DNA from: Salticus scenicus
Taxonomy: Eukaryota; Arthropoda; Arachnida; Araneae; Salticidae
Assembly (NCBI GenBank): GCA_963930645.1
Contig: OZ005650.1
Location: 233,224,688 to 233,288,687 of the forward strand
Direction of reading: 5' to 3'
DNA: 64,000 nt
Shown here piece by piece: positions 46,010 to 57,123 of this stretch (the stretch's first letter is position 1; each line of letters begins with the position of its first letter). The notes below the pieces were generated by a model. It saw only the letters and a list, made by a program, of their open reading frames with translations. It made no database searches and was not told where the DNA came from. The position numbers and the translations under genes are program-made.

Positions 46010-46245
46010 ATTCTGTAAACAAAGTATATTTTGAAGTTTTGTTTACAACTCTTTTTGTATAATATCACGTTCTCAGGTGCCCTGATTACAAAAGTCCAAT
46101 TTTTAGCGGTTCATCTGTATGTATATCTGTTAGCCACATAACTTAACCCACATCTGTCACCCACATAAACAAATAACTGCAGAAAATTCAAATTTGGCAT
46201 TTTGAATTTTGTATTAAGTTGCCACTTAATTTTTTTTATCAAAAC
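46010..46245 (+). repeat. Family A fragment in direct orientation
   Basis: TTCATACCCATTCTGTAAAC, TTCTCAGGTGCCCTGATTAC, TTTTTAGCGGTTCATCTGT and AAAATTCAAATTTGGCATT follow the family A order with considerable decay. Confidence 0.5.
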
Positions 46246-46299
46246 TGGGAAGTTTGAAGGCAAATTAATTACAGCCTGGATTTTTATTTATTTATTTAT

Positions 46300-46545
46300 T
46301 TATTTTAATAATTGTATGCTCTGTAATTGAACGGCGGGTTGAGAGGAGCGGTAGCCCCCCCTCACACAGAATCACGTGTTAAATAAAACTGTTCCTAAAC
46401 CTATTTTAGATTATTTTAAAAGTACATTGAATTTTATGATCTTATGCTATTTACCTTAAGACTTAATATGTAATCTATCATAGTATTGAAATACAGGGTT
46501 GAGAAAGACGTGTGAGTGAGACTCCAGAATATTTAGTTAAATTTT
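46300..46545 (+). repeat. Family C dispersed repeat, copy 3
   Basis: AATTGAACGGCGGGTTGAGA, GGTAGCCCCCCCTCACACAG and GACGTGTGAGTGAGACTCC match the beginning and end of the copies at 3005 and 31685; the middle has diverged. Confidence 0.6.
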
Positions 46546-47095
46546 CCGATACTTCATGTGATATTTTTCATTTCTTCCTGTGGAATGTTAGAAAGATATT
46601 TCATATATATATATATATAAGGTAACGCTAGGAGAGATTGCGTATATAGTGAATCTGCGGTAAGGAGTAGAGTGGTCGCGTTGATACTCCAGGTAGTTGT
46701 TTGACATCAATAGTGAAATGCCGACGCGAATGTGCATGCTCATTGCTTTAAGCGTCTAAAATAAAATGAGTTTATTTTGTGTCGCTTTCAAAAATGATTG
46801 TTTGAATTTTCATAACTCTTCCTAGGAATTTTTATAGAATGGTAGCATAACCAAATATTTTTTAATTGAACGATTTCTCATGGATTACTTTAAATATGTT
46901 ACTCTTGGCAGGGGGTTGCACGAAATCTGCACCATTTAGAATGATAAGTGCAACGATTGTGGAAAACGACAGATTAGGTTAGCAAGCAAGAATCCAGTCA
47001 AACTGAAAAGGAACTGTACTAATTGTAAGTTAAACGTGTTATCTAGTAGCTAATTTTTTTTTTTTTTTTTTACTGTTACAAAAAGGTCAGAAATA
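46546..47095. other. No gene seen
   Basis: 46620-46780 is somewhat richer in G/C (GAGTAGAGTGGTCGCGTTG), but has no frame or recognised motif. A T run lies at 47051-47071. Confidence 0.45.
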
Positions 47096-47335
47096 TTGAG
47101 CCTGCATAGAATTGTATTTTCTGAACGTCAAATAAGATCGAGGGTAAATAAGAGCAAGACAACTGTGCATCAAGCTATTAGTAAAGTTAAAATTTCGGAA
47201 AAATTTGTGGACCTTAAAAGCCATTTCCTTTTCATACTTGAAGTAAATCGAGGTTTCTTTGCAGGTTTATGGGATGATAAACCAAACTCTTTGGCCAAAC
47301 GTCTTGAAAAAGTATTCAAACTGACGTTTTAGCCT
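47096..47335 (+). pseudogene. Possible helix-turn-helix fragment of a Tc1-like transposase
   Basis: Within the 78-residue frame, NKSKTTVHQAISKVKISEKF followed by VDLKS resembles the DNA-binding helix-turn-helix and linker of Tc1-like transposases (pattern S.TTV..AI.K....G...D..). No GRP hook or catalytic region follows. The match is short, so this is tentative. Confidence 0.35.
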
Positions 47336-47452
47336 TTTGCAGGAGGTTCTGGGATCTCGTACGACCATCCCTATCACGTGATCATCATGTGCACTCGTTT
47401 TACTAGGGCGACCGTTTCTCTTAATGTCTTTGTAGCTGTGTCCTTCTTACTA

Positions 47453-48011
47453 CAGGGTGACAAGAAATAACTTGGACACACATGATACATTATAACTTTA
47501 ATGCTAATGATAATACTACGACCAAACTTCAATAAATATGAATACATTATTTTGTCTATTATATTTACAAATTTTCAAAGTGGTTACCTTTAACCTTAAT
47601 ACAGAGCTTTAAACATGTCACAAAATTTTCGGCTATGGGCCGCAACTCACTTACTGATATTTTATCCCATTCCTTGCATAAGAATTCCTTTAGGGATGCC
47701 AAAGTTTTATGAGGTTTAGCACACACCCTTGTCTCCAAGATGAAACAAATAGAATAATCCATTGGGTTCAAATCTGGGGAATACGGTGGCCATTCTTGAG
47801 CTACAATGAAGTCAGGAAAATTTGTCTTGCACCAATCTTGAGTAACTTCAGCTCGGTGTGCAAGTGCGGAATCCTGTTGGAAGGTCCATCTTTTGTTTTC
47901 AAAGAACTTTTGCGACCAAGGTCAGATAACATCTTCGAAAATGAGTTTGTGATAGTGGTAGTTACAGATATTTGGTTTGAAACTTCGTCCAAGTTATTTC
48001 TTGTCACCCTG
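47453..48011. mobile_element. Internally deleted mariner-group element, 559 bp
   Basis: CAGGGTGACAAGAAATAACT at the left is matched in reverse by AAGTTATTTCTTGTCACCCTG at the right, each flanked by TA (47451-47452 and 48012-48013). The inside carries the C-terminal third of a transposase on the minus strand. It is a non-autonomous deletion derivative. Confidence 0.85.
47565..47930 (-). pseudogene. C-terminal transposase fragment with QQD and SPD motifs
   Basis: On the minus strand, FENKRWTFQQDSALAH (about 47910-47860) carries the second catalytic aspartate. A one-base frame change follows. Then WPPYSPDLNPMDYSI (from about 47795) carries the third, ahead of LETRVCAKPHKTLASLKEF and a C-terminal KGNHFENL. 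This follows the mariner/Tc1 plan. The N-terminal DNA-binding part and first aspartate are deleted. Confidence 0.75.
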
Positions 48012-48013
48012 TA

Positions 48014-50374
48014 CTACGTTTAAATAATTTCGTTGAATATTTAATAACCAAAGGCATCAAAAAGTGAAAAATAAAGAGCACACAGTTAAAAACATTACGT
48101 CTGAGAGACATAACTAAAATTACATTAATCGTAATTTTAAATGCCGGTTTACTTTTCAAGAAAGAGGATTATACTAAAATTTTAACCAAGTAAATAAATG
48201 ACATTGAAGTTCACTTTTATGGAGTTTTTATATTGGGTTTAGATGTAGCGATATTCTACTGGTAAATGTAAAAAAAAGAAAAAAGGTAAAGAACGAGAAA
48301 TATAACAAAAAACATTAGAATTTGCATTATGTAAGATATTATATGGTAGTTTTAAGTGCCGTTTCATTTTTGAAGGAAAAGGATTATGCTAAAATTTTAC
48401 TGAAGTAGAGAAATAACATTGATGTTAACTTTTATGGGTATTCATATTGGGTTTAGTTGTGGCGAAAACTTAGCAGCAGATGAGGAAAAGATACGATTAA
48501 AAACAAGAATTATTATCAAAAATTAGAGTTTGAATTATATAATACATTACATTTTAGATGATCACATTGAAAAATAAAAAATCTTAACTTATGTAAGTTC
48601 CATAAGTTAAGAGAAGATAGACCATATGTTAAAAAAAATGAAGTCACTGTTTGGAATTTTGATTTGAAATTGCATTAGAATGGAATTTTCTCACAATTTT
48701 AATGTCATGCGCACAAAATACCATGATAAACTGAGAACTAATTTACTTATTTTTTTTACTGTAAATAACTAAATTGTGAAAGATTTTAAAAACATATAAA
48801 AATATATATATAATATTATCTTTAACCCTAACGAATTAGATCTAAATATTTTTTAATAATTTTTGTACCAAAATTAATAATTTACATATGTATGAAATGT
48901 TGTAATTTGTCGATATTAAATAAATTGGGTACCACGTGTGTTTTTATCATTACTTCATTTGCGAATAAAATATTATTTAGATGTTGAAATATTTATCAGA
49001 CATTTGGCGCCTTATGAAATTGGAAAATTAACGTGACGTGAAAATTGACGTGACAGTAACGTAAAATGCACCATAAAGTTAAACATAAAAAAAAGCCTAC
49101 TGCAAAACGGAGTGAAGCTATAGTAGTATTAAGCATGCTGTCTTTGGCGCAAAAGGATGATGTATGGATTTTCCAATTTTGCGCTGGCAACAGTTTACTA
49201 AAGGCTATAAAACTGTAGTATAAAAGCTTTTCTATTTTACTTTTGGCGCTTTGAACGTTCATATCGCCTTAGCGTCGTACGAGTGGAAATTTGTATATTT
49301 ATAGAAATTTACGTTAAAACTGATTTCACACTACAATGTTAAAACGTATCTATAAAGATATTTCTCAAACAGCTTTATTTGGTTAAATTGGTTGGTCGAA
49401 GTTAATTTATGTGTCAGAATTCTATATTTCATCAAACGCTTTTATTACGATACATTGCAAACGAGAATTAAGATTTATATCGACTTTTTACGCCTCTTTA
49501 TAGAATATCGATCAAAACTAGAACATAAAAACTGTCCTTATGACTTCGTAATCATATTTTTTTTCTTTTTAATTTTCTACACAATTTTAATTAAAAACTA
49601 TTTTATCGTTTTATGAATTATTTTACACACGTATTTCATTGAATTTTTCAATAGCTGTTGCGTCCTCTTTCATAATCAATAAAGTAAAAAATAAAAGCAA
49701 AAGAATTTTAATTGGAAATATAAAACTCAAAACGTAACTTCCACAGTCTGCTTTTAATCAAGCAGTCAAAATACCATTGTGCAGAAAATCGCATGATATT
49801 TCGACAATTATTCTGTACGGTAATTACTCAAATATTATTTCAATTGGCCATTACATAAATTGTAGATATCTAGCAGCTGTTCTATATTAAAACTCTTCAT
49901 GGATAACAGAATCGTCTTCGAAAAATGTGAGGTTTAATTTTTCCAAAGCAAAAAGTTGGCGAAATTATCTGGTTATTTTCCACTAGCTATGTAGCACTTT
50001 TACAAATGCACTATTCGAAATTATTAACTGAATAAAGAACAAGCTATCTTGAAACTGCTCGTTTTTTACATGTTTGTTTACATGCTCGTTTTTACATGCG
50101 ACAAATAACATAAATGCCAGTATGTAATTATGCTTTTGATTTGGCCAGAACTTTTTCATTCCCTTCTGAACAGTCGTTTGGTAATCAACTGATGTTAAAA
50201 ATGTGAGCTAAGCAGCAATCCGGTATTGGGCACCTTTACATTCTTTTTTGTGCAGGATCATCAATAAAATATTTTTTTTTCATAACCTTGAAAATTTAAT
50301 TTTACCTTATTTGTATTTTATTAAACTTGATTTTTCATCATGCCTCTAGAGAAAAGGACCAAAGTGGTTAAAAT

Positions 50375-50418
<44 letters not shown>

Positions 50419-50695
50419 TAGGATTTATAAATTATAAAAGTATTTCTGCTCGAAATCTCTTTCAGAGCTATACTTTGTGTCATTCAATGAAACATTCACT
50501 AGCTAAAAAAATATACATATATATATTTTTTTTTCACTTAATACCTATGTTTAAAATGTACACTGTTTTAAAATATTTAAAATAATTTTACTTTATTTAT
50601 TAAATAAAAAATCAACCCTGTCCGGTTTACCTAATGAGATCGATATTTTATATTACATTATACGCTAAATATGTACTCATATGCCAATATATTGT
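48014..50695. other. A/T-rich stretch with no gene seen
   Basis: Frames at 48996-49262 (minus) and 49392-49616 (plus) show no motif. An AAT microsatellite lies at about 50377-50419. The segments 48100-48270 and 48290-48480 share wording (GAAAGAGGATTATACTAAAA against GGAAAAGGATTATGCTAAAA, then ACATTGA.GTT and TATTGGGTTTAG), so they appear to be a diverged tandem duplication of about 195 bp. Confidence 0.5.
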
Positions 50696-50699
50696 AGCA

Positions 50700-50850
50700 T
50701 AACGACGCCATCGACTTCTTTTCTCGGATAGATTATGAATAAACCTTACCGAGGAAAAAAAAAAATATTAAGTTTTTGTTCAGAGGTAAACCATTTGATT
50801 ATTATGCCTCAGGTCCCGGGATCAAATCCAGCTTCTCGCACACATCGCTA
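50700..50850 (+). repeat. Dispersed repeat with B-box-like motif, copy 1
   Basis: CGCCATCGACTTC, TTCTCGGATAGATTATG and TTTGATTATTATGCCTCAGG lead to GGGATCAAATCC. The last block resembles the Pol III B box (GGTTCAAATCC type). Copy 2 lies at 51550-51690. A tRNA-derived SINE is possible, but no clear A box was found. Confidence 0.4.
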
Positions 50851-51000
50851 TAATTGGTGACCTCGGATGCTCCAAACGTAATACGCAACGAATTATCCAT
50901 CTTCACTGTATGGCAGTAGATATCAGTACCACACCTTCCTAGCAGTAAAAGCATGTGAAACATTCACAGCACAAAGCTTCTAACGCCTAACAGCTTTATG

Positions 51001-51450
51001 CCCCTATTATACACACGAGTGTACGCCCAACTTTTGAGTCAATTGTTAATTTGAGCCAATTTTGTGGCTCAAGTCCAGCATAATAGGGAATACGAACATT
51101 TTTTTCTGGTTAGTCAGAAAAAGTTGTTCGTATGAGCAACTCTTTTTACTGTGACAAGCCAATGAGAAGAAAATTCCGTATGCTTCGAAAAAAAAAAAAA
51201 AAAAAAAAAAAACTGCGAGAGAAAATTCATTCACCATTGTTCTTTTCGCTCTCCCTCCGTCGCCCCCGTTAAAGCAGCGATAAGTAACTTCGCTTGTAAT
51301 GTACTGTGTACCCTGCAATCCAGTTTTTCGAACAATTTTTGACTCAACTATTGTAACCCTCTTTCGGATTTCGGCTTTCAAAAATTGGAGTAAAAATTGG
51401 CTCAAATGAGAGCTGTCTGAAAGATCGTTGTGTGTAAAACTGCCTTTAGA
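51001..51450. mobile_element. Candidate MITE between the two B-box repeats
   Basis: TGCCCCTATTATACACACGA at the left is loosely matched in reverse by CGTTGTGTGTAAAACTGCC at the right. Subterminal blocks (TTTGAGCCAATTTT and AAAATTGGCTCAAAT) are inverted copies. A 25-base A run sits inside. The minus-strand frame at 51046-51495 spans it and is probably chance. Ends and target duplication are uncertain. Confidence 0.35.
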
Positions 51451-51544
51451 GGTCGCCAACTGACAACACTGTTTGGTATTCGCTCTCGTCCGCACGAGTA
51501 ATATCGCTCGTACGGCGTCGTATTCTCTGGCAAGGGGAGTATTG

Positions 51545-51695
51545 CATTAAAGCCATCGACGCTATTTCTCGGACAGATTAGCAAAGCTTGCCGATGAACA
51601 ATAGGATAATCTTTTATCCAGAGGTATGTAATTTGATTATTATGTCTCAGGTTCCGAGATCAAATCCAATTTTCCGCTCGCGTTGCTACAGTAGA
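51545..51695 (+). repeat. Dispersed repeat with B-box-like motif, copy 2
   Basis: GCCATCGACGCTATTTCTCG, CCAGAGGTATGTAATTTGAT, TTATGTCTCAGGTTCCGAGA and TCAAATCC repeat the order of 50700-50850 at roughly three-quarters identity by eye. With B-box-like motif, as in copy 1. Confidence 0.4.
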
Positions 51696-51699
51696 ATTT

Positions 51700-53031
51700 A
51701 AAAATAAAGTGTCGTACAACAAAGGGGAAAAACGGAAGTGCTTTACTATCTGTCTATTTCAATTTGCCAGATTTTTTGTTCGCAGAAATAAAATTTCCTG
51801 TCTGCTAGATAAAAAATTGCGTAGTATAGATATTTTATGAAAAGATTATTTAAAAATCTTTAACTGAATGCATCATCTCGATATTATGGTTGATCTAACA
51901 GCTAAAAAACTGACGTTCCAAAACTTACTTATATTGTGTGTTTTAGAAAGTAAATTTTATGTATTACTGTCGTTAAAAATGCAAATATAAGCATTTGATT
52001 GAAAAAAAAAGTTTGTATGCTTATTATTACATCCATACATTTGAAAACAGTAATAAATACATTAAAATAAAAATATAATGCTACCAAAAAATATTAACTT
52101 ATACAAAGGGGCTCTTGTAAAATACTACGAAGAAGCAAACAACTTCTGTTACTTTTATAAATTCTTATGGTAAAGCAAGACAACTGCAGCCACAGCCCCT
52201 GTATAAAAGTTTAAAACGTATCTGTAAAAAAAACGTACATAAAAAAATTATTAAATAATAAATATAAAAATCTTATTTTTATTATTAAGACGATTAAAAT
52301 ATTTGAAAAAAGAAAATATTTTTAAACACAGAATCTGAAATATAAAATCACTATTTCGAAATCTTATTAATCAATAATAATTTATCAATCTCTGAAATAA
52401 TTTATCAATCTGAATATTTAAAACATTAACGTAATATATAAAATATTCATTAATGTACACGATAAAGTAACGATTCAACCATATCCCTTTACAGAGCACC
52501 TGGTGGTTATTGCTTTCAATCATCGAAAACCTTTAAAATAGTGATATTGATTTCTTCCAAATGCATAAACTACATCTGTTGACTAATAAAATTAAAATAT
52601 TTAGTGTATAAATGTGTTAAAAGGTTGTATACTTATGAAACTTTTAAAATCTGTCATAAAAAGATGTTAAAGCGCAAAGACTGCAGTCACTGCTTTTCAC
52701 ATATTTTAACGAGATCAATTGTGCAAGTTTCATATTTAATAAGCACTTTATTTAAAAATAATGTCCTTCCAAAAAATTAATTGAAAGATATTTAGTAATA
52801 TTTTATTAAAAAGCGTATTAAGTTACTACAAATATATCTGATATAAATAATATTTTGAATATAAAATAATTATGCATTATGTATGTATGTATATATATAT
52901 ATTCTATTTTCATCACACTTACATGCAAATACTATATCAAGGATTATGCCATGAGAAATATTTTAATTTTAAACAATGAAATATTGCAAAATTTACGCAA
53001 ACAATATCAGTCTTACAAAACTGATTACTTC
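51700..53031. other. A/T-rich stretch with no gene seen
   Basis: Only short chance frames and A/T-rich DNA. It forms the left flank of the long-TIR transposon. Confidence 0.5.
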
Positions 53032-53034
53032 TTA

Positions 53035-53582
53035 TAGTCTAAGATCCCGCTGCAAAATTGCTACATTCATCGAGTATGTAATCAAAATCAGATTTTTATA
53101 TTCAATTATAAAAGGGACAATATGTTTTGGCCGGGTTGCCTAATAAAATGTGGCCGCTAGTATTTTTAATTAAATTAATATTAATTGACTTTTTGGAGAG
53201 AAATTTCATTCATTTGTTATTGAAATAAACTATACTCCACATCACAGACATATACATAGTGAACTTGAAAAGTAATGGTTGCCGTTGCGCGTTTGGCCGC
53301 TACCTCTTCGCAGCCAGGTGCAAACAGGTAGTTTTTTGGGGCGTTTATACGTTCATGGCGTATATTCATCATTTATGTATCAAATTAAAGCTAATTCTTT
53401 TCTGCACATGGTAAACTTCGTCTGCCAATGTAAAAGTGGCCGCAAGTAAGGGTTGCCAGCTGTTAAAGATTGCTTAGAATGAAAATTAGCGCGCTACATC
53501 GTTCGTCAGACAAGGATGGCGATAGCCAATTGTACGCGTTTTTGAAGCTTTTGCGCATGCGTCGATTGATAGTGTTCGCAAC
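53035..53582 (+). repeat. Left terminal inverted repeat, 548 bp
   Basis: It runs from TAGTCTAAGATCCCGC to GATTGATAGTGTTCGCAA, with CGCGTTTGGCCGCTACCTCT and GCATGCGTCGATTGATAG inside. It differs from the right arm at only a few bases (CCCGC against CCGGC near the tip, AAAGATT against AAAAATT further in). It is richer in G/C than the flanks and may hold the promoter. Confidence 0.9.
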
Positions 53583-53964
53583 TATTCAGCTGCATTTTCA
53601 TCAGCGTTGCTAGACTTGAGGATTTTTCTCGATTTCGGGGATCTCTGAAGCTTCGGGGAAAATGTTTGGGGGCAGAGATTTCGTTGTGCGCAGTTTGGGG
53701 AAATGATTTTTTTTTTTTTTTTTCTTGGGGGGGGGATATTGGGTTTTCTTTAAAATTGGCAATTACTTTTACTTAAAATCCGCACCGAAAAAAAAAAAAA
53801 AAATGTGTATCAGATGAAAATGCATTGATTCTGGATTCTATTTCTGAAATAGAAAAGTAATGTGTTGAAAGATTTTTTTTTTTTTTTTTCGAAAAATAGC
53901 TTTATTTGGGGAAAAAAAATGTGAGCTTAAATTTATTAAATATTCTTTAATTTCTTTTTTATAG
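53583..53964 (+). other. Non-coding gap between TIR and exon, with splice acceptor
   Basis: No coding sequence is recognisable in this 380 bp, which has T runs (53707-53723 and 53873-53889), an A run (53788-53803) and a GGGGGGG run. It ends TTTCTTTTTTATAG at 53951-53964, a good 3' splice site, after which the transposase frame opens at once. Upstream exons expected for the N-terminal part are not visible, so an internal deletion is likely. Confidence 0.55.
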
Positions 53965-56723
53965 TCACTTACGATTTAGCAATAGCCAAATTGGCTATGC
54001 AAATTCAAAATACTAAAAAACCTGAATTCGATAATGTATTTATTAATTTAGGCGCATTTCATATGCAAATGGCATACTTCAAAGCCATAGGTAAATATAT
54101 TGACTCCAGTGGGTTAATAGAGATTTTGGTAGAAGCTGAGGCACTAGCGGGAGGATCAATGAATAGTTTATTGGATAGCAAACACTTTAATTGGTGTAAA
54201 CGGCTACATCCTTTGGCTTCTGGTGCCTTGCAAGTTCTTCATTTTGAAATTTTTTTATCAGAAATTGAAAGTGATTTTGAAACATTAAATGAAGATTTAG
54301 AAGCGGTAAGAAATACTTCCTGTGAAATTAATGAAAGCATTGTTCTAACTGACTCCCTGCGAAAAATACTAGAGGATTACAAACAGTTTCGCGAAGTCAC
54401 ACTGCAGGGTGGCCATGGAAAGACTGCTCAATATTATTTGCGATACACAGAACTCGTCAATATATATCTTCGATTTTCTAGAAGTATTCGTTGCAGTAAT
54501 TTTGAGCTTTACCTTGATTCTCTCTTCGAGATGTGTCATTACTTCTTTGCGTTCAATCTACCAAATTACTCCAAATGGGCTACTATGTATTTAAATAATT
54601 TAATCAAGCTGAAAATTGAGAACTCAACTCTGGTTATGGAATTTCGTGAAGGCGCCTTTGGTATTAGGCGCACAAAATCATGCTTAAGTAGATCGCCTGT
54701 GGACCTGACTTTAGAACAGACGATTAATGCTGATGCTGGTAATACCTTGACTGGTGTTAGCCATTTTACAAACTCTATATCTGCACGACAAAGATGGGCT
54801 CTTAGCCACAGCATGAGGGCTAAAATCTTATCAGTAGTAAAAACAGAAATAGGGTTATCACAGGCTGATGATACATCACATTCCCTACAAAAGAGTCGAA
54901 TTGAAAAAGATAACAAAACTTTGGACAGCATTATTGAAACCATAAAGAAAACAATGAATCCTTTTTCTGAAAACCTGGACAAAAATATTTTGTTCAATCT
55001 TTCAACTGGTAAGGCGGCATCTTTAGATGTTGCAAATTGTTTACTGAACAGCAAGTCATTGGGTCAAGAACAAAAGTTGAAATTTTTTTCAGAATGTTTT
55101 GAAGATCGTACAAGATTTGTGAAATCAATTAGACGTAATAAAATACATAATTTTGCATCTGATTGTGTAAAAAAAAGGATCAAGAGTAACACCGGAGACA
55201 ACAAAGCTTTAATTAAAATGGAACGAGACATTTTTGGACGGCTGTTGGCAATAGCTATAGATAACAAGATTGACATTGAGTACTGTTTGTCATATCCTCT
55301 TGCACCAATACCGCCTGCACTATCCCATTGTTCAGGCTGCATGCTCAAAACGGACAAGTCTGCTTTAAGTAAACAATTAACATCCCAGATTGTATCAGCC
55401 AATCCTGGACAAATTGATATAAAAATTATTGATGGTTTCTACTATTTGTATGAGATTGGCTCTACTTTGCCGCAAGCATTTGGAAAGCTAGCTGAATCGA
55501 TATTGGTGAAGCTTTGTTCAAAAAGCGCTCGCGAAGTACATATCATATTTGATAGATATTTAACGCCTTCAATCAAAGATTGTGAAAGACAAGATCGACA
55601 GGAAATTGATATTCCATATACAATTAATGGTCCGTTACAAACGAGACCCAGTGATTTTACAAAAAGGTTAAAGAATTTTCGTTTTAAAGAAGCTCTAGTT
55701 AAATTTTTAGCTTCTCACTGGGATAACAACTCTTTTGTTTCAGTATTAGGAAACAAAAAATTTTTTATTTCTGTTGGAGAACAATGTTTTTCATAGTGCT
55801 CTTCTGGAAATTGCGTTGTGAAACAAGAGGAAACTGAATTAGAATGCCAACATGAGGAAGCAGATACGAGAATAGTATTTCATATAAGCAAAGTAGGTAA
55901 AGAGTCTAAAATATTTTGTGAAAGCAAGTGACACTGATATTTTAATAATTCTACTAGGTAATCTGCACAAATTTCCTCATTTACAAATTTGGTTGGCAAA
56001 TAGTACATCCAAAAAAAAGAATAGTAAAGACGAAATATTTATAAATTGTACGGAATTGTCAAAAAAATTGAGCCCAACTTTATGTATTGCGTTGCCAGCG
56101 TTCCACGCATTCACAGGTTGTGACTATACGACTGCATTCTTCAATAAAGGGAAAGTAAGGCCCTATAACATTTTTGTTAAACACCCGAGAATTCAACAAG
56201 TTTTCGCATCTTTGACTGACCCTAATGACATTTTTGACGAAAGTAAAACTGCTGTAGTCCAAGAGTTTACGTGCCTTATGTATGGTATCGTTGACTGCCA
56301 AAATGTTAATACTGGAAGATTCATTTTGTTCAATAAGACGTATGCTACAAAAAAAAAAAAAAAAAAAAAAAAAACAATGAAAAGTTTTTGAAAAAACTTA
56401 AGGGCTTCAACTCAACTCATATTCTACGTTGCTGGAAATCTTTAAAGCAAAAATTGTTGCGGACGATCTTTGTTAATTCGATGTGGCTAAATGCTACTGA
56501 GCCGAATTGTATTAAGTTTAACGCAGAAAATGATGGGTGGATCCTAGATGGTTTTCTCAAACCAACATGGTTCTTAGGAGATTCAGCGCCAATGCAAGTT
56601 GAAAGTGAGCTATATAATTCTATTATCATTCGTACTGATAATGAAGAGGATTTTGATATTTGTGACGATGAAAGTGATGGCTGCAATGAAAGTGAGAGTA
56701 GCGATGATTCAGATTTTGAATAA
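53965..56723 (+). pseudogene. XPG/FEN-like nuclease transposase, broken by one stop and two frameshifts
   Basis: The frame is open from a splice acceptor at 53964 (TYDLAIAKLAMQ...). Counting residues from codon 53991, it holds FDNVFINLGAFHMQMAYF (13-30), LTLEQTINADAG (239-250), CFEDRTRF (369-376) and nuclease motifs: IIDGFYYL (D481) and IIFDRYLTPSIKDCERQDR (D521). After a TAG at 55794, EEADTR follows in the same frame (55854). After an extra T near 55913 comes ASDTDILIILL, then LPAFHAFTGCDYTTAFF (about 56092). An A run at 56349-56374 shifts frame again before a C-terminal part ending in an acidic tail at 56723. AATAAA is at 56751. The order D, D, E/D, DxD, GxD matches FEN/XPG metal-binding sites. 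Similar proteins recur in many animal genomes; the Academ assignment is inferred. Confidence 0.8.
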
Positions 56724-56750
56724 ATTATATAAAAATGTAATATAGGTTTC

Positions 56751-56756
56751 AATAAA
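56751..56756 (+). terminator. Polyadenylation signal of the transposon gene
   Basis: AATAAA lies 28 bp after the TAA at 56721-56723 and well before the right TIR begins at 57124, a normal spacing for a Pol II gene end. Confidence 0.6.
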
Positions 56757-57123
56757 TATTTAATCATTTTTTCAATGTTCCGTTTAATTTGTATACCTCA
56801 AGTAATTTGTCCTATTTACTGAATATTTAATTAATATGCAATCTATAATAAAAATAAATAAATAAATAAATAAATAAAATCGAATATTTCCTAAAACATT
56901 ACAGGTATAATATAAACTTCGTCTATATGAATAACCAGGGTTATTATTTTTCATAAATATTTATTATATGTTCTAATTATATAGAGAAAAGACAATTTGA
57001 TTATTTATTGAGAAATAAATGTTTTATATTTATAGGGAATTTTAAATGTAACCACACAAAAATTTATTAATTATATTTCTTTTGGAGTTCTGAAATTCTT
57101 TTCTACAACAGTTTGTGCCATTG

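Noticed and set aside
51046..51495. 149-codon minus-strand frame
   Set aside because: It contains a phenylalanine run from a 25-base A tract and spans a candidate MITE; no domain seen.
50700..51695. Two direct copies with B-box-like motif considered as LTRs of a small element
   Set aside because: They are too diverged and too short, lack defined ends, and the intervening DNA holds only a candidate MITE.
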